From positions 16,459 to 80,458 of the forward strand of contig JAGZUF010000011.1 of assembly GCA_018380115.1 (NCBI GenBank): a DNA stretch of 64,000 bases, in the 5' to 3' direction. A program made the translations under genes and the position numbers. Origin of the DNA: Oscillospiraceae bacterium. Its GTDB lineage: Bacteria > Bacillota > Clostridia > Oscillospirales > Ruminococcaceae. The first letter of the stretch is position 1; each line of letters starts with the position of its first letter. This document shows, piece after piece, positions 41,580-50,544 of the stretch. The notes beneath the pieces are model-generated. The model was not told the DNA's origin. It searched no databases and saw only the letters and a list, made by a program, of their open reading frames with translations.

Positions 41580-42938
41580 TCAGGCTTCGGTATGTTCGCG
41601 CCTCAGATACTGCCGCAAAACGGCCACAAACCATGCAGGGATAATAAGCCCTTTCAGGATGCTGGAAAGGGTGATGGCCCACCACACGCCGTTCAAAGAG
41701 AGCGCCGTGGCAGAGAGGATAAGCGCCATGGGGATGCGCGCGGTGTTGAATATTACGGACACAACAGTGGGTACCATGGGCCTGCCGAGGCCCTGAAAGG
41801 CGCCGGTGCAAGTGATCTCCATGCACATGAACAGCTGGGAATAGCCCAGAATGCGAAGATAATCCACCCCCATGGGCAGCACGGCTTCCTCCTGAATGAA
41901 AACGCGGAACAGCGCCTGCGGGAAAATTACGAGCAGCGCGCCGGTCAAAAGCCCCCAGCCAGCCATCAGCGCCGCTGCGCCCGCTGTGCCGCGGCGGATA
42001 CGCGCAGGCTGCTTTGCGCCGTAGTTCTGTGCCACAAAGGCGTTCACTGCACTGGCAAAGCCGTCCGCCGTCATCCAGGAGATGGATTCTATCTGGCTGC
42101 CCACCTTCTGCACGGCCACCGCCGCATCGCCCCAGCCCGCAATGAGCCGCGCAATTATCATGGAAAGGCTGGAGAAAAAGATACTTTGCACGGAAACGGG
42201 CAGCCCGATACGCAGAATGTCGGCATAGTCGGCACGGCTGCGCCTGCGGCGAAGCTGCAGGCGGGGAAACAGCGCGCCTTCGCGCCTTGCGGCCAGCAGA
42301 AAAAGAAAAAACACAACGCCCTGTGCCAGCACGGTGGCAATGGCGGCCCCGGCTACCCCCAGAGCAGGCAGCGGCCCCAGGCCGAAAATGAACAGGGGGT
42401 CCAGCACGATGTTGGCGGCAAGGCCCGCAGCGGTGGAGCGGAAGGTGACTGCGCTGGCTCCCATGCAGGTGAACAGCCCGGTGAATATCTGGTTGAAGAA
42501 CGAAAAGAACAGTCCCAGCGCCACCACAAGCAGATAGCATTCGGCATCGCGCACCACGCTGGGGTCGTTCAGGCGGAAAAAGGCCGTAAGAGGCTTGTAG
42601 AAAATGAGATATACTGCTGTGCACGCCCCGGCCAGCACGGCCCCCAGGCGGAAGGCTGCTGCGGCATAGGCCGCGGCCTTTTCCGTGTCCCCGCTGCCCA
42701 GCGCGTGCGCGGCTTTTACCTGCCCGCCCAGCCGAGGAATGGTAGCCAGCCCGTTGGCCAGCCACAAATACATGCCCGAAGCCCCCACGGCGGCCACGGC
42801 GCCGCTGCCCACGCGGCCTATCCATATCATGTCCGTGAGGTTATACGCCATCTGGATGAGCTGGGTGGCCATGATGGGAAAGGCCAGCTTTGCCAGCGAG
42901 GGCAGGATGCGCCCGTGAAGGAGATCTACTTTCTGCAT
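41580..42938 (-). CDS. MATE family efflux transporter
   Basis: The 452-residue protein has 12 hydrophobic segments in two homologous halves (starting near 12 and 240). ATQLIQMAYNLTDMIWIGRVG at 24-44 is the family N-terminal signature, and SWMTADGFASAVNAFVAQNYGAK near 265 is its counterpart in the second half. It exports cationic drugs or metabolites using Na+ or H+. AGAAAGG lies about 14 bases before the ATG, rather far. It is monocistronic. Confidence 0.93.
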   Translation of the reverse strand: MQKVDLLHGRILPSLAKLAFPIMATQLIQMAYNLTDMIWIGRVGSGAVAAVGASGMYLWLANGLATIPRLGGQVKAAHALGSGDTEKAAAYAAAAFRLGAVLAGACTAVYLIFYKPLTAFFRLNDPSVVRDAECYLLVVALGLFFSFFNQIFTGLFTCMGASAVTFRSTAAGLAANIVLDPLFIFGLGPLPALGVAGAAIATVLAQGVVFFLFLLAARREGALFPRLQLRRRRSRADYADILRIGLPVSVQSIFFSSLSMIIARLIAGWGDAAVAVQKVGSQIESISWMTADGFASAVNAFVAQNYGAKQPARIRRGTAGAAALMAGWGLLTGALLVIFPQALFRVFIQEEAVLPMGVDYLRILGYSQLFMCMEITCTGAFQGLGRPMVPTVVSVIFNTARIPMALILSATALSLNGVWWAITLSSILKGLIIPAWFVAVLRQYLRREHTEA

Positions 42939-43416
42939 GCTGTTTCACACATCCTTTCTGACTGTTGGAAGCCGTGAACAGAGGCAGCACCGCCGCCAGG
43001 CGCACCCCGGCAAGTGCTGAGGCTGCGTCCTCAGGCCCGGCCGGCGGCAACCGGGCGCTGCCCTGAGTCCATGGCATTCCGTGTCGGGGGCTGCCCTGGC
43101 TGTGCTTTGCAGCTTTCAGACCATGGCAACACCTCCGGCTACGTTTGCCCTCCATGTCTTTCGGCAGAAAGGCTGCGCCGTCTGTCTTGCCGGCGCCCCG
43201 GCCATGGGCTGAAAACCCCGGTATTGTCTCTGTTCACTGGCGCCCTTCCTGATACTGCCGCAATGCGCGGCGCCGCCGGGCGCACGCTCTGTCTTTGTGG
43301 CCCATGCTGTTGCACGCACTGGAAATACCGCGCCCGGAAGGCGGAGCATATGCCGCGGAAAAATGAAGAGGAAACTTTTTTCTGCGGACAAGGCGTACCG
43401 TGTGTATGCAAAGGGG
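42939..43416. other. 478-base GC-rich gap, nothing recognised
   Basis: No gene with codon-like structure, no tRNA or known RNA, and no copy of the dispersed repeat was seen between the MATE gene and the vitamin B6 kinase gene. Several short GC-rich inverted repeats are present but none is terminator-like. Confidence 0.5.
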
Positions 43417-44244
43417 TCAGGGAAGTTCCCCCAGAAGGGATTCTAGAGCAAAGCCGTCTTCACAAGACGGCTGGCTTTGCGCCTGCTCAAACGCCCTGCC
43501 CAGAAAGCGCACAGCGGCGCTTGCGCTTTCTTCAAGGCTCTGCCCGCGCATCAGACAGCCCGCCAGTACGGCAGAGAAGGTATCCCCAGTTCCAAAGCGG
43601 CGCACGGCGCTGTGCCGATAGGCAAAACGGAACACGGGGCCATCGGCACTGCGGCCATACACATAGTGCATGTTTTCCTGCGCAAGGAAACAGCCTGTCA
43701 CCACAGCGGCCTTTGTCCCCAGAGCCAGCAGGCCGTCCAGCAGCGCGCGCACATCCGCATCGGAAAGCGGGCCGCGCAGCAGCCCGGCCTGGCCGGTGAG
43801 CAGTGCGGCCTCTGTTACATTCGGCGTTATCACGCTGGCATATGCGGCCAGTGTGCGCATGGCCTGCGCCGTGGCTTCACTAAGGCCGCTGTAAAAAGCG
43901 CCGTTGTCGGCCATCACGGGGTCCACCATCACAAAAGCGGGCATCCGCTGCCGCAGCATGTTCTCTATGATGCCGGCCTGGTGCGGCGTATGCAGGTAGC
44001 CCGTGCACACCCCGTAAAACGAAACGCCCTGTGCCTGCCATGCGGCCAGCGCCTGCCGCATATATTCTGTGGCGTCGAACGCCGCCACAGGCCCATAATT
44101 CAGCGTGTTGGAAAGAAGCGCTGTGGGCAGGCGGTACAGCTCAAACCCCATGGCCGAGAGCACCGGCCCCATGGCGTTCAGCGCCACTTTGCCATAGCAG
44201 GGAAAATCGTTCATAAGCAAAACAGATTCTCTGTGTTCGTCCAT
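43417..44244 (-). CDS. Pyridoxamine/pyridoxal kinase family protein
   Basis: This is a 275-residue ribokinase-fold kinase that phosphorylates B6 vitamers for PLP salvage. LLMNDFPCYGKVALNAMGPVLSAMG at 9-33 and LPTALLSNTLNYG at 39-51 are the PdxY/PdxK-type substrate region. MVDPVMADNGAFYSG near 127 and the anion-hole RRFGTGDTFSAVLAG near 216, with catalytic Asp in GTGD, are complete. AAAGGAG precedes the ATG. It follows the S66 peptidase gene by 70 bases on the same strand. Confidence 0.9.
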   Translation of the reverse strand: MDEHRESVLLMNDFPCYGKVALNAMGPVLSAMGFELYRLPTALLSNTLNYGPVAAFDATEYMRQALAAWQAQGVSFYGVCTGYLHTPHQAGIIENMLRQRMPAFVMVDPVMADNGAFYSGLSEATAQAMRTLAAYASVITPNVTEAALLTGQAGLLRGPLSDADVRALLDGLLALGTKAAVVTGCFLAQENMHYVYGRSADGPVFRFAYRHSAVRRFGTGDTFSAVLAGCLMRGQSLEESASAAVRFLGRAFEQAQSQPSCEDGFALESLLGELP

Positions 44245-44314
44245 GCAGGAACTCCTTTCTGGTACGGTGTGTTGGAAAACAGACAGCAGCCCTGGCCACG
44301 GTGCCTGCCGCCTG

Positions 44315-45373
44315 TCAGATGAACTCTATCACCTGCGCTTCGGCGTTTACCCGAGCTCTGGCGCCATAGGGCAGGGCCGCCCGGGGCAGCGCATGCCCGA
44401 AATTCACATTGTACAAAACCGGCAGGCTGCGGCGGCCGAGAATATCCCGGTAAACAGCCTTGTATTCCTCATAATACTGTTCATCCTGCGGTTTCCCCAC
44501 AATGACGCCGGCCACGGCGTCAAAGGCGCCGGTGTCTTCAATTGCGGAAAGTTCTTTATAAAGAAGCTCCGGCGCAGGCTTCTCCTCGCAGGTTTCAAGG
44601 AACATGAGCTTGCCGCGCCATTCCTCTTTGCAGGGGAACAGGTGATACCGCTGGCAGATTTCGCGTTCGTCTGCGTAGCGTGCCGGGCCCAGCATATCAT
44701 AGATGCTCTCCAGACAGCCGCCCAGCAGCTCGCCCTCGAATACGCCGGGCCCCTGAAGAAGCTCATAGCCGTGGGCTTCTTTATGGCATATGCGCCTTGT
44801 GCCAAGGGCGGCGGCAGAGAAATCGGCCCGCTCCTCGTACCACACCTCACTGGGCCTGATATGCCATGCAGTATATTCTGAAAAGTAACCCTCGAATGCG
44901 GCCCTGGTATAGGGCAGCATCTGCGGCTCCATTTCACACAAGTCGCAGATGAAACAGGGCCCGTAAAAGGTTTGCAGGCCAATGCGGTGGAACATGAAGT
45001 GGTTCACTGTCGTATCGGAAAAGCCTGTGAACAGCTTGGGCGTGCGGCGCACGGCCTCCAAAAACTGTGCGTCCTCCATCAGAAAGGGAAGCAGGCGGTA
45101 GGTGTCATCGCCGCCGATGGCGCACAGGACACCGTGGATGGAAGGGTCGAGAAAAGCTGCCTTCAGGTCTTCGGCCCGAAGCTCCGGGTGAAGGCTCAGC
45201 GTCTGGAGGCCTTTTCGGGAATTCGGCATGAAAATGGGTTCAAGGCCAAACTCTCTGAGCCGCTTTGCGCCAAGCCCGATCAGGTGGCTGCAAAACGGCT
45301 CGCCCAGCATCCCGCTGGAAAGGCTCACCACCGCCACACGGTCGCCGCGGCGCAGCGCACGCGGTTTTATCAT
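44315..45373 (-). CDS. S66 family LD-carboxypeptidase/MccF-like peptidase
   Basis: The 352-residue protein is a serine peptidase of the LdcA/MccF family. The nucleophile lies in TGFSDTTVN near 115, the Glu in LGGCLESIYDML near 220, and the His in NVNFGHALPRAALPYG near 328. Family members cleave tetrapeptides in murein recycling or detoxify microcin C-like peptides. The MccF-like loop length cannot be judged here. AAGGAG lies upstream. It is probably in one unit with the methyltransferase gene, whose stop is 32 bases before it. Confidence 0.9.
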   Translation of the reverse strand: MIKPRALRRGDRVAVVSLSSGMLGEPFCSHLIGLGAKRLREFGLEPIFMPNSRKGLQTLSLHPELRAEDLKAAFLDPSIHGVLCAIGGDDTYRLLPFLMEDAQFLEAVRRTPKLFTGFSDTTVNHFMFHRIGLQTFYGPCFICDLCEMEPQMLPYTRAAFEGYFSEYTAWHIRPSEVWYEERADFSAAALGTRRICHKEAHGYELLQGPGVFEGELLGGCLESIYDMLGPARYADEREICQRYHLFPCKEEWRGKLMFLETCEEKPAPELLYKELSAIEDTGAFDAVAGVIVGKPQDEQYYEEYKAVYRDILGRRSLPVLYNVNFGHALPRAALPYGARARVNAEAQVIEFI

Positions 45374-45405
45374 TGCAGTATCTCTCCTTTTTAGTGTCAG
45401 AGCTT

Positions 45406-46779
45406 TTATAATGCCTGCCGGGAGAACCGGATGACGGCCTCTACATGCTTTGTGCGCGGGAACATGTCCACCGGACGCACAGCCTCGGGGGCATAGCCGT
45501 GCGCGGCCAGCCAGGCGGCGTCGCGCGCGGCGGTGGCAGCGTTGCAGCTCACCATCACCACGCGCCGCGGCCCCATGGAGGCCACGGTGGAAAGCGTGGC
45601 CTCGTCACACCCCTTGCGGGGCGGGTCCAGCACCACCACGTCCGGGCGCAGGCCCTCGGCCAGAAGCTGCTGCGCTGCCTCTGCGGCGTCCGCACACAAA
45701 AAGCGCGCATTGCACGCGCCCATGCGTGCGGCGTTTGCCCTGGCATTTTCCACGGCCTCCGGCACGATCTCTGCCCCTACAAGCTGCCGACAGGCCGCCG
45801 CCATGGAAAGGCCGATGGTGCCGGCGCCGCAGTATAAATCCAGCAGGGTGTCGCCGCTGTCAAGCTGCGCCATGCGGGCGGCTTCGCCGTAAAGCTGTTC
45901 GGCTCCCAGCGTATTGACCTGATAGAAGGAAAGAGGGGAAAGCCGCACAGGCACGCTGCACAGCGTATCGGCCAGCGTGTCCTCGCCCCAAAGCGTGCGG
46001 CACTGCCGGCCCAATATTACATTCGTGGCGGCGGGGTTCACATTCAGGATAACAGAGCATACCTGCGGGTGTGCGGCTGTGAGGGCGGCGCAGAAGGCCT
46101 GCTCGAAGCCAAGGCGGGCCTTAGTGCACACAAGGCACACCATCACCCTATCAGTGCGCACGGCATGCCGCAGATAGATATGGCGCACAAGGCCCCTGCG
46201 GCTTGCTTCGTCGTATACACTGGCGCCCGCCTGCTCCAGCAGGCGGCACACAGTGCGCAGGATGGCGGCAAACAGAGGCGGCTGAAGGGCACAGCTTTCG
46301 CACGGCACCACGCGGTGGCTGCGCGGGGCATAAAATCCGGCGCGGATATGCCCATCGCTATCGCGGCAAAGCGGATACTGCGCTTTGTTGCGGTAGCCCT
46401 GCACGCAGGGCGAAGGCAGGATGGGCAGAATTTCACACGAAAGCCCGCCGATGCGGCGCATGGCGTCGGCCACAAAGCGCTGTTTCTGAACAAGCTCTTC
46501 TTCATATGAAAGATGCGCCAGCGCACAGCCGCCGCATTTCCCGAACACCGGGCAGGCAGGCTCGGCGCGCCCCGGGCCCGGTGTTTCCACATTTTGCACG
46601 ATGGCAAAGGCGTGCGTTTTGCACACCTTTACAATTTTAGCGTTCACCACGTCGCCCGGTGCAGTGAAGGGTACAAACACGGCCATGCCGCCCACGTGCG
46701 CCACGCCGGCGCCGTCTGAGGAGAGCGACTCGATGGAAAGGCGCACAGAACTGTTTTTTTGAAGGCTTGCGTTTACCAT
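45406..46779 (-). CDS. 23S rRNA (uracil-C5)-methyltransferase, RlmD/RumA type
   Basis: The 457-residue SAM-dependent enzyme methylates uracil in rRNA (or the tRNA T-loop in related members). An N-terminal TRAM domain (about 8-65) is followed by [4Fe-4S] ligands C73, C79, C82 in CPVFGKCGGC. Then come the SAM-binding LLDLYCGAGTIGLSMA near 300, the DPPRKGCDEATL motif near 388, and the catalytic Cys in MVSCNAAT near 413. Which of U747/U1939 is modified cannot be told. The start at 46779 has GGAGGG directly upstream; a longer frame lacks a site. Confidence 0.92.
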   Translation of the reverse strand: MVNASLQKNSSVRLSIESLSSDGAGVAHVGGMAVFVPFTAPGDVVNAKIVKVCKTHAFAIVQNVETPGPGRAEPACPVFGKCGGCALAHLSYEEELVQKQRFVADAMRRIGGLSCEILPILPSPCVQGYRNKAQYPLCRDSDGHIRAGFYAPRSHRVVPCESCALQPPLFAAILRTVCRLLEQAGASVYDEASRRGLVRHIYLRHAVRTDRVMVCLVCTKARLGFEQAFCAALTAAHPQVCSVILNVNPAATNVILGRQCRTLWGEDTLADTLCSVPVRLSPLSFYQVNTLGAEQLYGEAARMAQLDSGDTLLDLYCGAGTIGLSMAAACRQLVGAEIVPEAVENARANAARMGACNARFLCADAAEAAQQLLAEGLRPDVVVLDPPRKGCDEATLSTVASMGPRRVVMVSCNAATAARDAAWLAAHGYAPEAVRPVDMFPRTKHVEAVIRFSRQAL

Positions 46780-46833
46780 AATCCCTCCTGCAGGTATAAG
46801 AAGGCTCCGGCAGTCCACACAGGCCGCCTGCGC

Positions 46834-47694
46834 TTATTTCGAAGTCTTTTCCTTCGCCTTTTCCTTATGGATGCTGGCAAGGTAGCGGCTGGGCGGAACG
46901 CCCTTTGTCTTTTTGAATACGCGTGAAAAATAGAACTGGTCGAAAAACCCCACGCTCACGGCAATTTCAGCAATGGAAAGCTGAGAATTCTTCAAAAGAT
47001 AGCACGCCTCGCTGATGCGGTAGCTAGTGAGATAGTCAATGGGGCTTTGCCCCACGTTCGCCATGAACACACGGTACAAATGGCTGCGGCTGACGCCTAC
47101 GGCCTTGGCGATGTCGTCTATGGAGACATCGTGAAAATAGTTGAACTGGATATATTTGATGGCGTTGATGACATACTGCGAGGAAGAGCTTGCAGAGTGG
47201 GGCTCTGCATCCAATGCCTCCTGCATCAATTCTGCAATAAACAGATACAGATGGCCTACCATCATGGCCTCGTTTTTCGCTTCGAGCCCACGGGAAAAAT
47301 AGATATCCAGCAGTGTTTTCTTGATTTTTTCAGGATGCTTGCAGTGATGCACAGGCATGTCCTCCCGGAAGGGAAGCTGCTGTACCAGACGGTTTGCACA
47401 GGCACCGTTGAAGCCCACCCAATGGTATTCCCACGGGTCTTCCCTGTCGGCCGTATAGGAGATAAGCTGGTTCGGCTTGGCAAGAAAAATGTCGCCCGGG
47501 CCAAGCTCATACACCTTTCCGTTCAGAATGTAAGTGCCCTTCCCGGCTGTGATTAGGTGGATAAGATAGTGGTCACGCGCGCCGGGGCCCCAGGTATAAC
47601 CCGCCTCGCAGCTTTGTAGCCCGCAGTTATAGATAGAGATTTCTACATTATCGGTGTAATTCTGTTTGAACGACTGCTTATAGGTATTTGCCAT
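46834..47694 (-). CDS. AraC family regulator, probably of galactokinase
   Basis: The 286-residue protein has a cupin-type sugar-binding N-terminus (YLIHLITAGKGTYILNG near 43; LGPGDIFLAKPNQLISY near 65; WEYHWVGFNG near 88). A C-terminal double helix-turn-helix starts at about 180 (VSIDDIAKAVGVSRSHLYRVF; LSIAEIAVSVGFFDQFYFSRVFKK). It is divergent from the galactokinase gene, and both promoters carry the same inverted 13-base core, so it likely controls both. AGGAGG precedes the start. Confidence 0.93.
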   Translation of the reverse strand: MANTYKQSFKQNYTDNVEISIYNCGLQSCEAGYTWGPGARDHYLIHLITAGKGTYILNGKVYELGPGDIFLAKPNQLISYTADREDPWEYHWVGFNGACANRLVQQLPFREDMPVHHCKHPEKIKKTLLDIYFSRGLEAKNEAMMVGHLYLFIAELMQEALDAEPHSASSSSQYVINAIKYIQFNYFHDVSIDDIAKAVGVSRSHLYRVFMANVGQSPIDYLTSYRISEACYLLKNSQLSIAEIAVSVGFFDQFYFSRVFKKTKGVPPSRYLASIHKEKAKEKTSK

Positions 47695-47738
47695 GCCTGC
47701 ATGCCTCCTGGGCTTTACTTTGCGCCGTGCGCAAAGCC

Positions 47739-47845
47739 ATTATAGCAAATGGAGAGACAAAAGTCCATATTTTATGAGAAGAACAAGGAAATTCCGTGCA
47801 AAATGGATACAGCCCCTCGCTTTCTTTACGGGCATTTGCTATAAT
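47739..47845. promoter_or_regulatory. Divergent promoter region with inverted 13-base repeats
   Basis: ATTATAGCAAATG at 47739-47751 and CATTTGCTATAAT at 47833-47845 are exact inverted copies. Each contains a TATAAT -10 firing outward (regulator on minus, galactokinase on plus). Neither has a good -35 (hexamers GGACTT and TCGCTT), as expected for activator-dependent promoters. Confidence 0.6.
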
Positions 47846-47924
47846 AAATTTCAAATAGCGGCGTGTTTTTTGGAGCACGCGCAAAAAACGGCCCCTTTTC
47901 GGTTCAGAAAGGAAGGAAAGGCTC

Positions 47925-49214
47925 ATGCCAAACGCGAGAGAATTGTCGGCCCAGATTATGAATGGCCAATGGGACAGCGCGCTGAGAAAGCTGTACGGTG
48001 CCGCCTTCGAGGCGCAGCGGGGGCGTTACGCCGCTGCACTGGAGGGCTTCATGCAGACATTCGGCACGCAGCGCGAGGTGCGCATCTATTCCGCCCCGGG
48101 GCGCACAGAGATAGGCGGCAACCACACCGACCACAACCACGGCATCGTAATGGCTGCGGCGGTAGACCTTGATATTATTGCAGTGGCAGCGTGCAGTGAG
48201 GGCAGCATTATCCGCGTAAGCTCCAAAGGCTTTCCGGAAATGGATGAGGTAGACACTGCTGCGCTTTCCCCGCGGGCGGGGGAGGCGGGCCGTTCTGCCG
48301 CGCTGGTGCGCGGTATGGCGGCAGGCATTGTGAAGGCAGGCGGTAAAGTGGGCGGCGTGGATATTTACACGGTGTCCAGCGTGCTGCGCGGTTCCGGCCT
48401 GTCGTCCTCGGCAGCTTTTGAGGTGGTTTTGGGGGCTGTGCTGAACGGCGAGTTCAATGAAGGAAGCTTTTCCGCCGTTAAGATAGCCCAGATCAGCCAG
48501 TATGCAGAAAATGTCTTTTTTGGCAAACCCAGCGGCCTGATGGACCAGATGGCGTGCAGTGTGGGCAGCGCCATTACAATTGATTTCAAAGACACAGCCG
48601 GCCCCATTGTAGATAAGGTGGCGTTCGACCTTGCGAAGCACGGCTATGCGCTGTGCATCACCGATACAAAGGGCAGCCACGCAGACCTGACGCCCGATTA
48701 TGCCGCCGTGCGCGGCGAGATGGAAGCCGTGGCTGCATTTTTTGGGAAAAAGGTGCTGCGCGAAGTGGATGAGGCGGCCTTTTACGAAAATCTGCCGGCC
48801 GTGCGGAAAAAAACCGGGGACAGAGCCGTGCTGCGCGCCATTCATTTTTTTGGTGAGTGCCGCCGGGCAAAGGCATTGTGCGCCGCTGTGCGGGAAGACA
48901 GGTTTGAAGACTTCCTGAACATTGTCATTGAGGGCGGGCATTCTTCTTTTGAGTACAATCAAAACGCATACAGTACAAAATGTCCTGCCCGGCAGGGTGT
49001 GCCTGTGGGCTTGGCGCTCAGCCAGCGCGTGCTGGAAGGGCGCGGTGCATGGCGCCTGCAGGGCGGCGGCTTTGCCGGCACCATTCAGGCATTTGTGCCT
49101 TATGACCTGCTGGCGCAGTATAAAAGTGTTCTGGAAGGGGTATTCGGCGAAGGCGCGTGCTATGTGCTGAATATCCGAAACTACGGCGGCGTGCATGTGC
49201 ACGAGAATATGTAA
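47925..49214 (+). CDS. galK: Galactokinase family protein (GHMP kinase)
   Basis: The 429-residue protein is a GHMP kinase converting galactose to galactose 1-phosphate (Leloir pathway). The signature APGRTEIGGNHTDHNHG at 57-73 is a variant of GRVNLIGEHTDY. The ATP loop VLRGSGLSSSAAFEV lies near 148, and motif 3 LQGGGFAGTIQAF near 382. The variant signature is common in clostridial homologs, and a different sugar cannot be excluded. No galT or galE is adjacent. GAAAGGAAGG lies upstream of the ATG. Confidence 0.88.
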   Translation: MPNARELSAQIMNGQWDSALRKLYGAAFEAQRGRYAAALEGFMQTFGTQREVRIYSAPGRTEIGGNHTDHNHGIVMAAAVDLDIIAVAACSEGSIIRVSSKGFPEMDEVDTAALSPRAGEAGRSAALVRGMAAGIVKAGGKVGGVDIYTVSSVLRGSGLSSSAAFEVVLGAVLNGEFNEGSFSAVKIAQISQYAENVFFGKPSGLMDQMACSVGSAITIDFKDTAGPIVDKVAFDLAKHGYALCITDTKGSHADLTPDYAAVRGEMEAVAAFFGKKVLREVDEAAFYENLPAVRKKTGDRAVLRAIHFFGECRRAKALCAAVREDRFEDFLNIVIEGGHSSFEYNQNAYSTKCPARQGVPVGLALSQRVLEGRGAWRLQGGGFAGTIQAFVPYDLLAQYKSVLEGVFGEGACYVLNIRNYGGVHVHENM

Positions 49215-49233
49215 AAGAAAGGCGGATAGCAGA

Positions 49234-49584
49234 ATGCTGGTTTTATGTTACCCCAAATGCACCACATGCCAGAAGGCGCTGGCCTGGCTGGACGCACACG
49301 GACTCAGCTATGAAATAAGAAATATTAAGGAGCAAAACCCCACTGAAGAAGAACTGCGGGCATGGCATGCAAAAAGCGGCCTGCCACTTCGCCGCTTTTT
49401 CAACACCAGCGGCCTTTTATATAAGGGCTTTGGGCTGAAGGAAAAGCTGCCCACAATGCCGGAGGACGAACAGCTTGCCCTTCTTGCCCAGCACGGCATG
49501 CTGGTGAGGCGCCCGCTGCTGGTGACAGACAGTTTTGTGCTGGTGGGCTTCCGCGAGGCCGAGTGGAGCGCCGCGCTGCTGTGA
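49234..49584 (+). CDS. ArsC/Spx-family thioredoxin-fold protein
   Basis: The 116-residue protein has a CTTC redox motif at 10-13 (YPKCTTCQKALAWL), EIRNIKEQNPTEEEL near 28, the NTSGLLYKGFGLKEKL stretch near 57, and RRPLLVTD near 88. These match the YffB/ArsC/Spx fold. It could be a thiol reductase or an Spx-like RNA polymerase-binding regulator; motifs do not decide. It follows the galactokinase gene by 19 bases and has GAAAGGCGG upstream. Confidence 0.85.
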   Translation: MLVLCYPKCTTCQKALAWLDAHGLSYEIRNIKEQNPTEEELRAWHAKSGLPLRRFFNTSGLLYKGFGLKEKLPTMPEDEQLALLAQHGMLVRRPLLVTDSFVLVGFREAEWSAALL

Positions 49585-49595
49585 GGGGGAAGAAG

Positions 49596-50177
49596 ATGCG
49601 CTTTATTGATGAAAAACGCAAAAACCTCTTTCGCGCTTATGTGGCGCAGGCGGCCAGCGTGCTGGAGATTGCTATTGCCGTGCTGATGCTTGCGGCTATT
49701 CTCATTACGGGGGTGCGCGCAGCGGGCGAGGTGTTCGGCCTGTTTTTTGCCGAAAACTCTTCACAGGCCTTCACAACCGTATTGGAGCATGCCTTTAACC
49801 TCATCATTGGTGTGGAGTTTATCAAGATGCTGGCAAAACATACGCCCGGTTCAGCCATTGAGGTGCTGCTGTTTGCCATTGCGCGCCAGATGGTGATAGA
49901 GCATACCACACCCGTGGAAAACCTGGTGGGCATTGTCACTATTGCACTTATTTTTATTATCCGCAAGTATTTGTTCGTGCCCTCGTTCGGCACACATGTG
50001 CCGGGGACAGAGGCTGTGCTGGAGGCCATGGAAGAAAAAACGGCGGCAGCTTCTAAAGCGTACGGCGGGCAGGCAGGCGTGCCGGATGCTGCCTGTGCGC
50101 AGCCCTACGGCCCACAGGCGGAGACAGCGCCCGGCCCTGTGCTGGAAAAAGAGAGCACAACAGACACACCGGCCTGA
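49596..50177 (+). CDS. PsiE-like membrane protein
   Basis: The 193-residue protein has four transmembrane segments (about 15-40, 55-75, 80-100, 108-128). The conserved core ALNL-type segment reads LEHAFNLIIGVEFIKMLAKHTPGSAIEVLLFAIARQMV, as in PsiE-type phosphate-starvation-inducible proteins of unknown function. The last 55 residues are A/E/Q/P-rich and probably disordered. It begins 11 bases after the ArsC-like stop, with GAGGGGGA upstream, and is the last gene before a terminator. Confidence 0.78.
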   Translation: MRFIDEKRKNLFRAYVAQAASVLEIAIAVLMLAAILITGVRAAGEVFGLFFAENSSQAFTTVLEHAFNLIIGVEFIKMLAKHTPGSAIEVLLFAIARQMVIEHTTPVENLVGIVTIALIFIIRKYLFVPSFGTHVPGTEAVLEAMEEKTAAASKAYGGQAGVPDAACAQPYGPQAETAPGPVLEKESTTDTPA

Positions 50178-50197
50178 ACTTAACACAGGGTACAGGC

Positions 50198-50231
50198 AAA
50201 AGCGGCTGTCCGGCCAGGACAACCGCTTTTT
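50198..50231 (+). terminator. Terminator of the galactokinase unit
   Basis: AAAAGCGGCTGTCC pairs with GGACA-ACCGCTTTT (one mismatch), followed by T. The 200 bases between this and the next hairpin show no gene. Confidence 0.75.
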
Positions 50232-50424
50232 CCGTATGGTAAAAACCGTTCGTCCGGCGAGCGGCGCGGCAGAAGGCGGGGGCCAATGCAAAAAGCTCTG
50301 TTGAAACAGAAAATGCGGCAGAGCCGGGCTGCAAGGGCTGAAAATTGCAGGAAGGCCGTTTAAGCAGGGGATGCGGCAGCGGCTTCTGCCGGCACAGGGC
50401 CCCGAAACGCTGGATGTGAAGCTG

Positions 50425-50463
50425 GAGAAAGGGCGCCGCAAGCCTTGTCGGCTTGCGGCACCC
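50425..50463 (-). terminator. Terminator of the acn-idh-rex-tdk unit
   Basis: GGGCGCCGCAAGCC pairs with GGCTTGCGGCACCC around TTGTC. On the minus strand it is followed by TTTCTCC, about 80 bases past the tdk stop. Confidence 0.6.
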
Positions 50464-50544
50464 TTCTGAAATGCTTTATGTGTTCAAATTGGAAGGCACA
50501 GCCGCCGCTTTTTGTGCAGCATCTGCTTTGCCAAAGGCAGGTAT

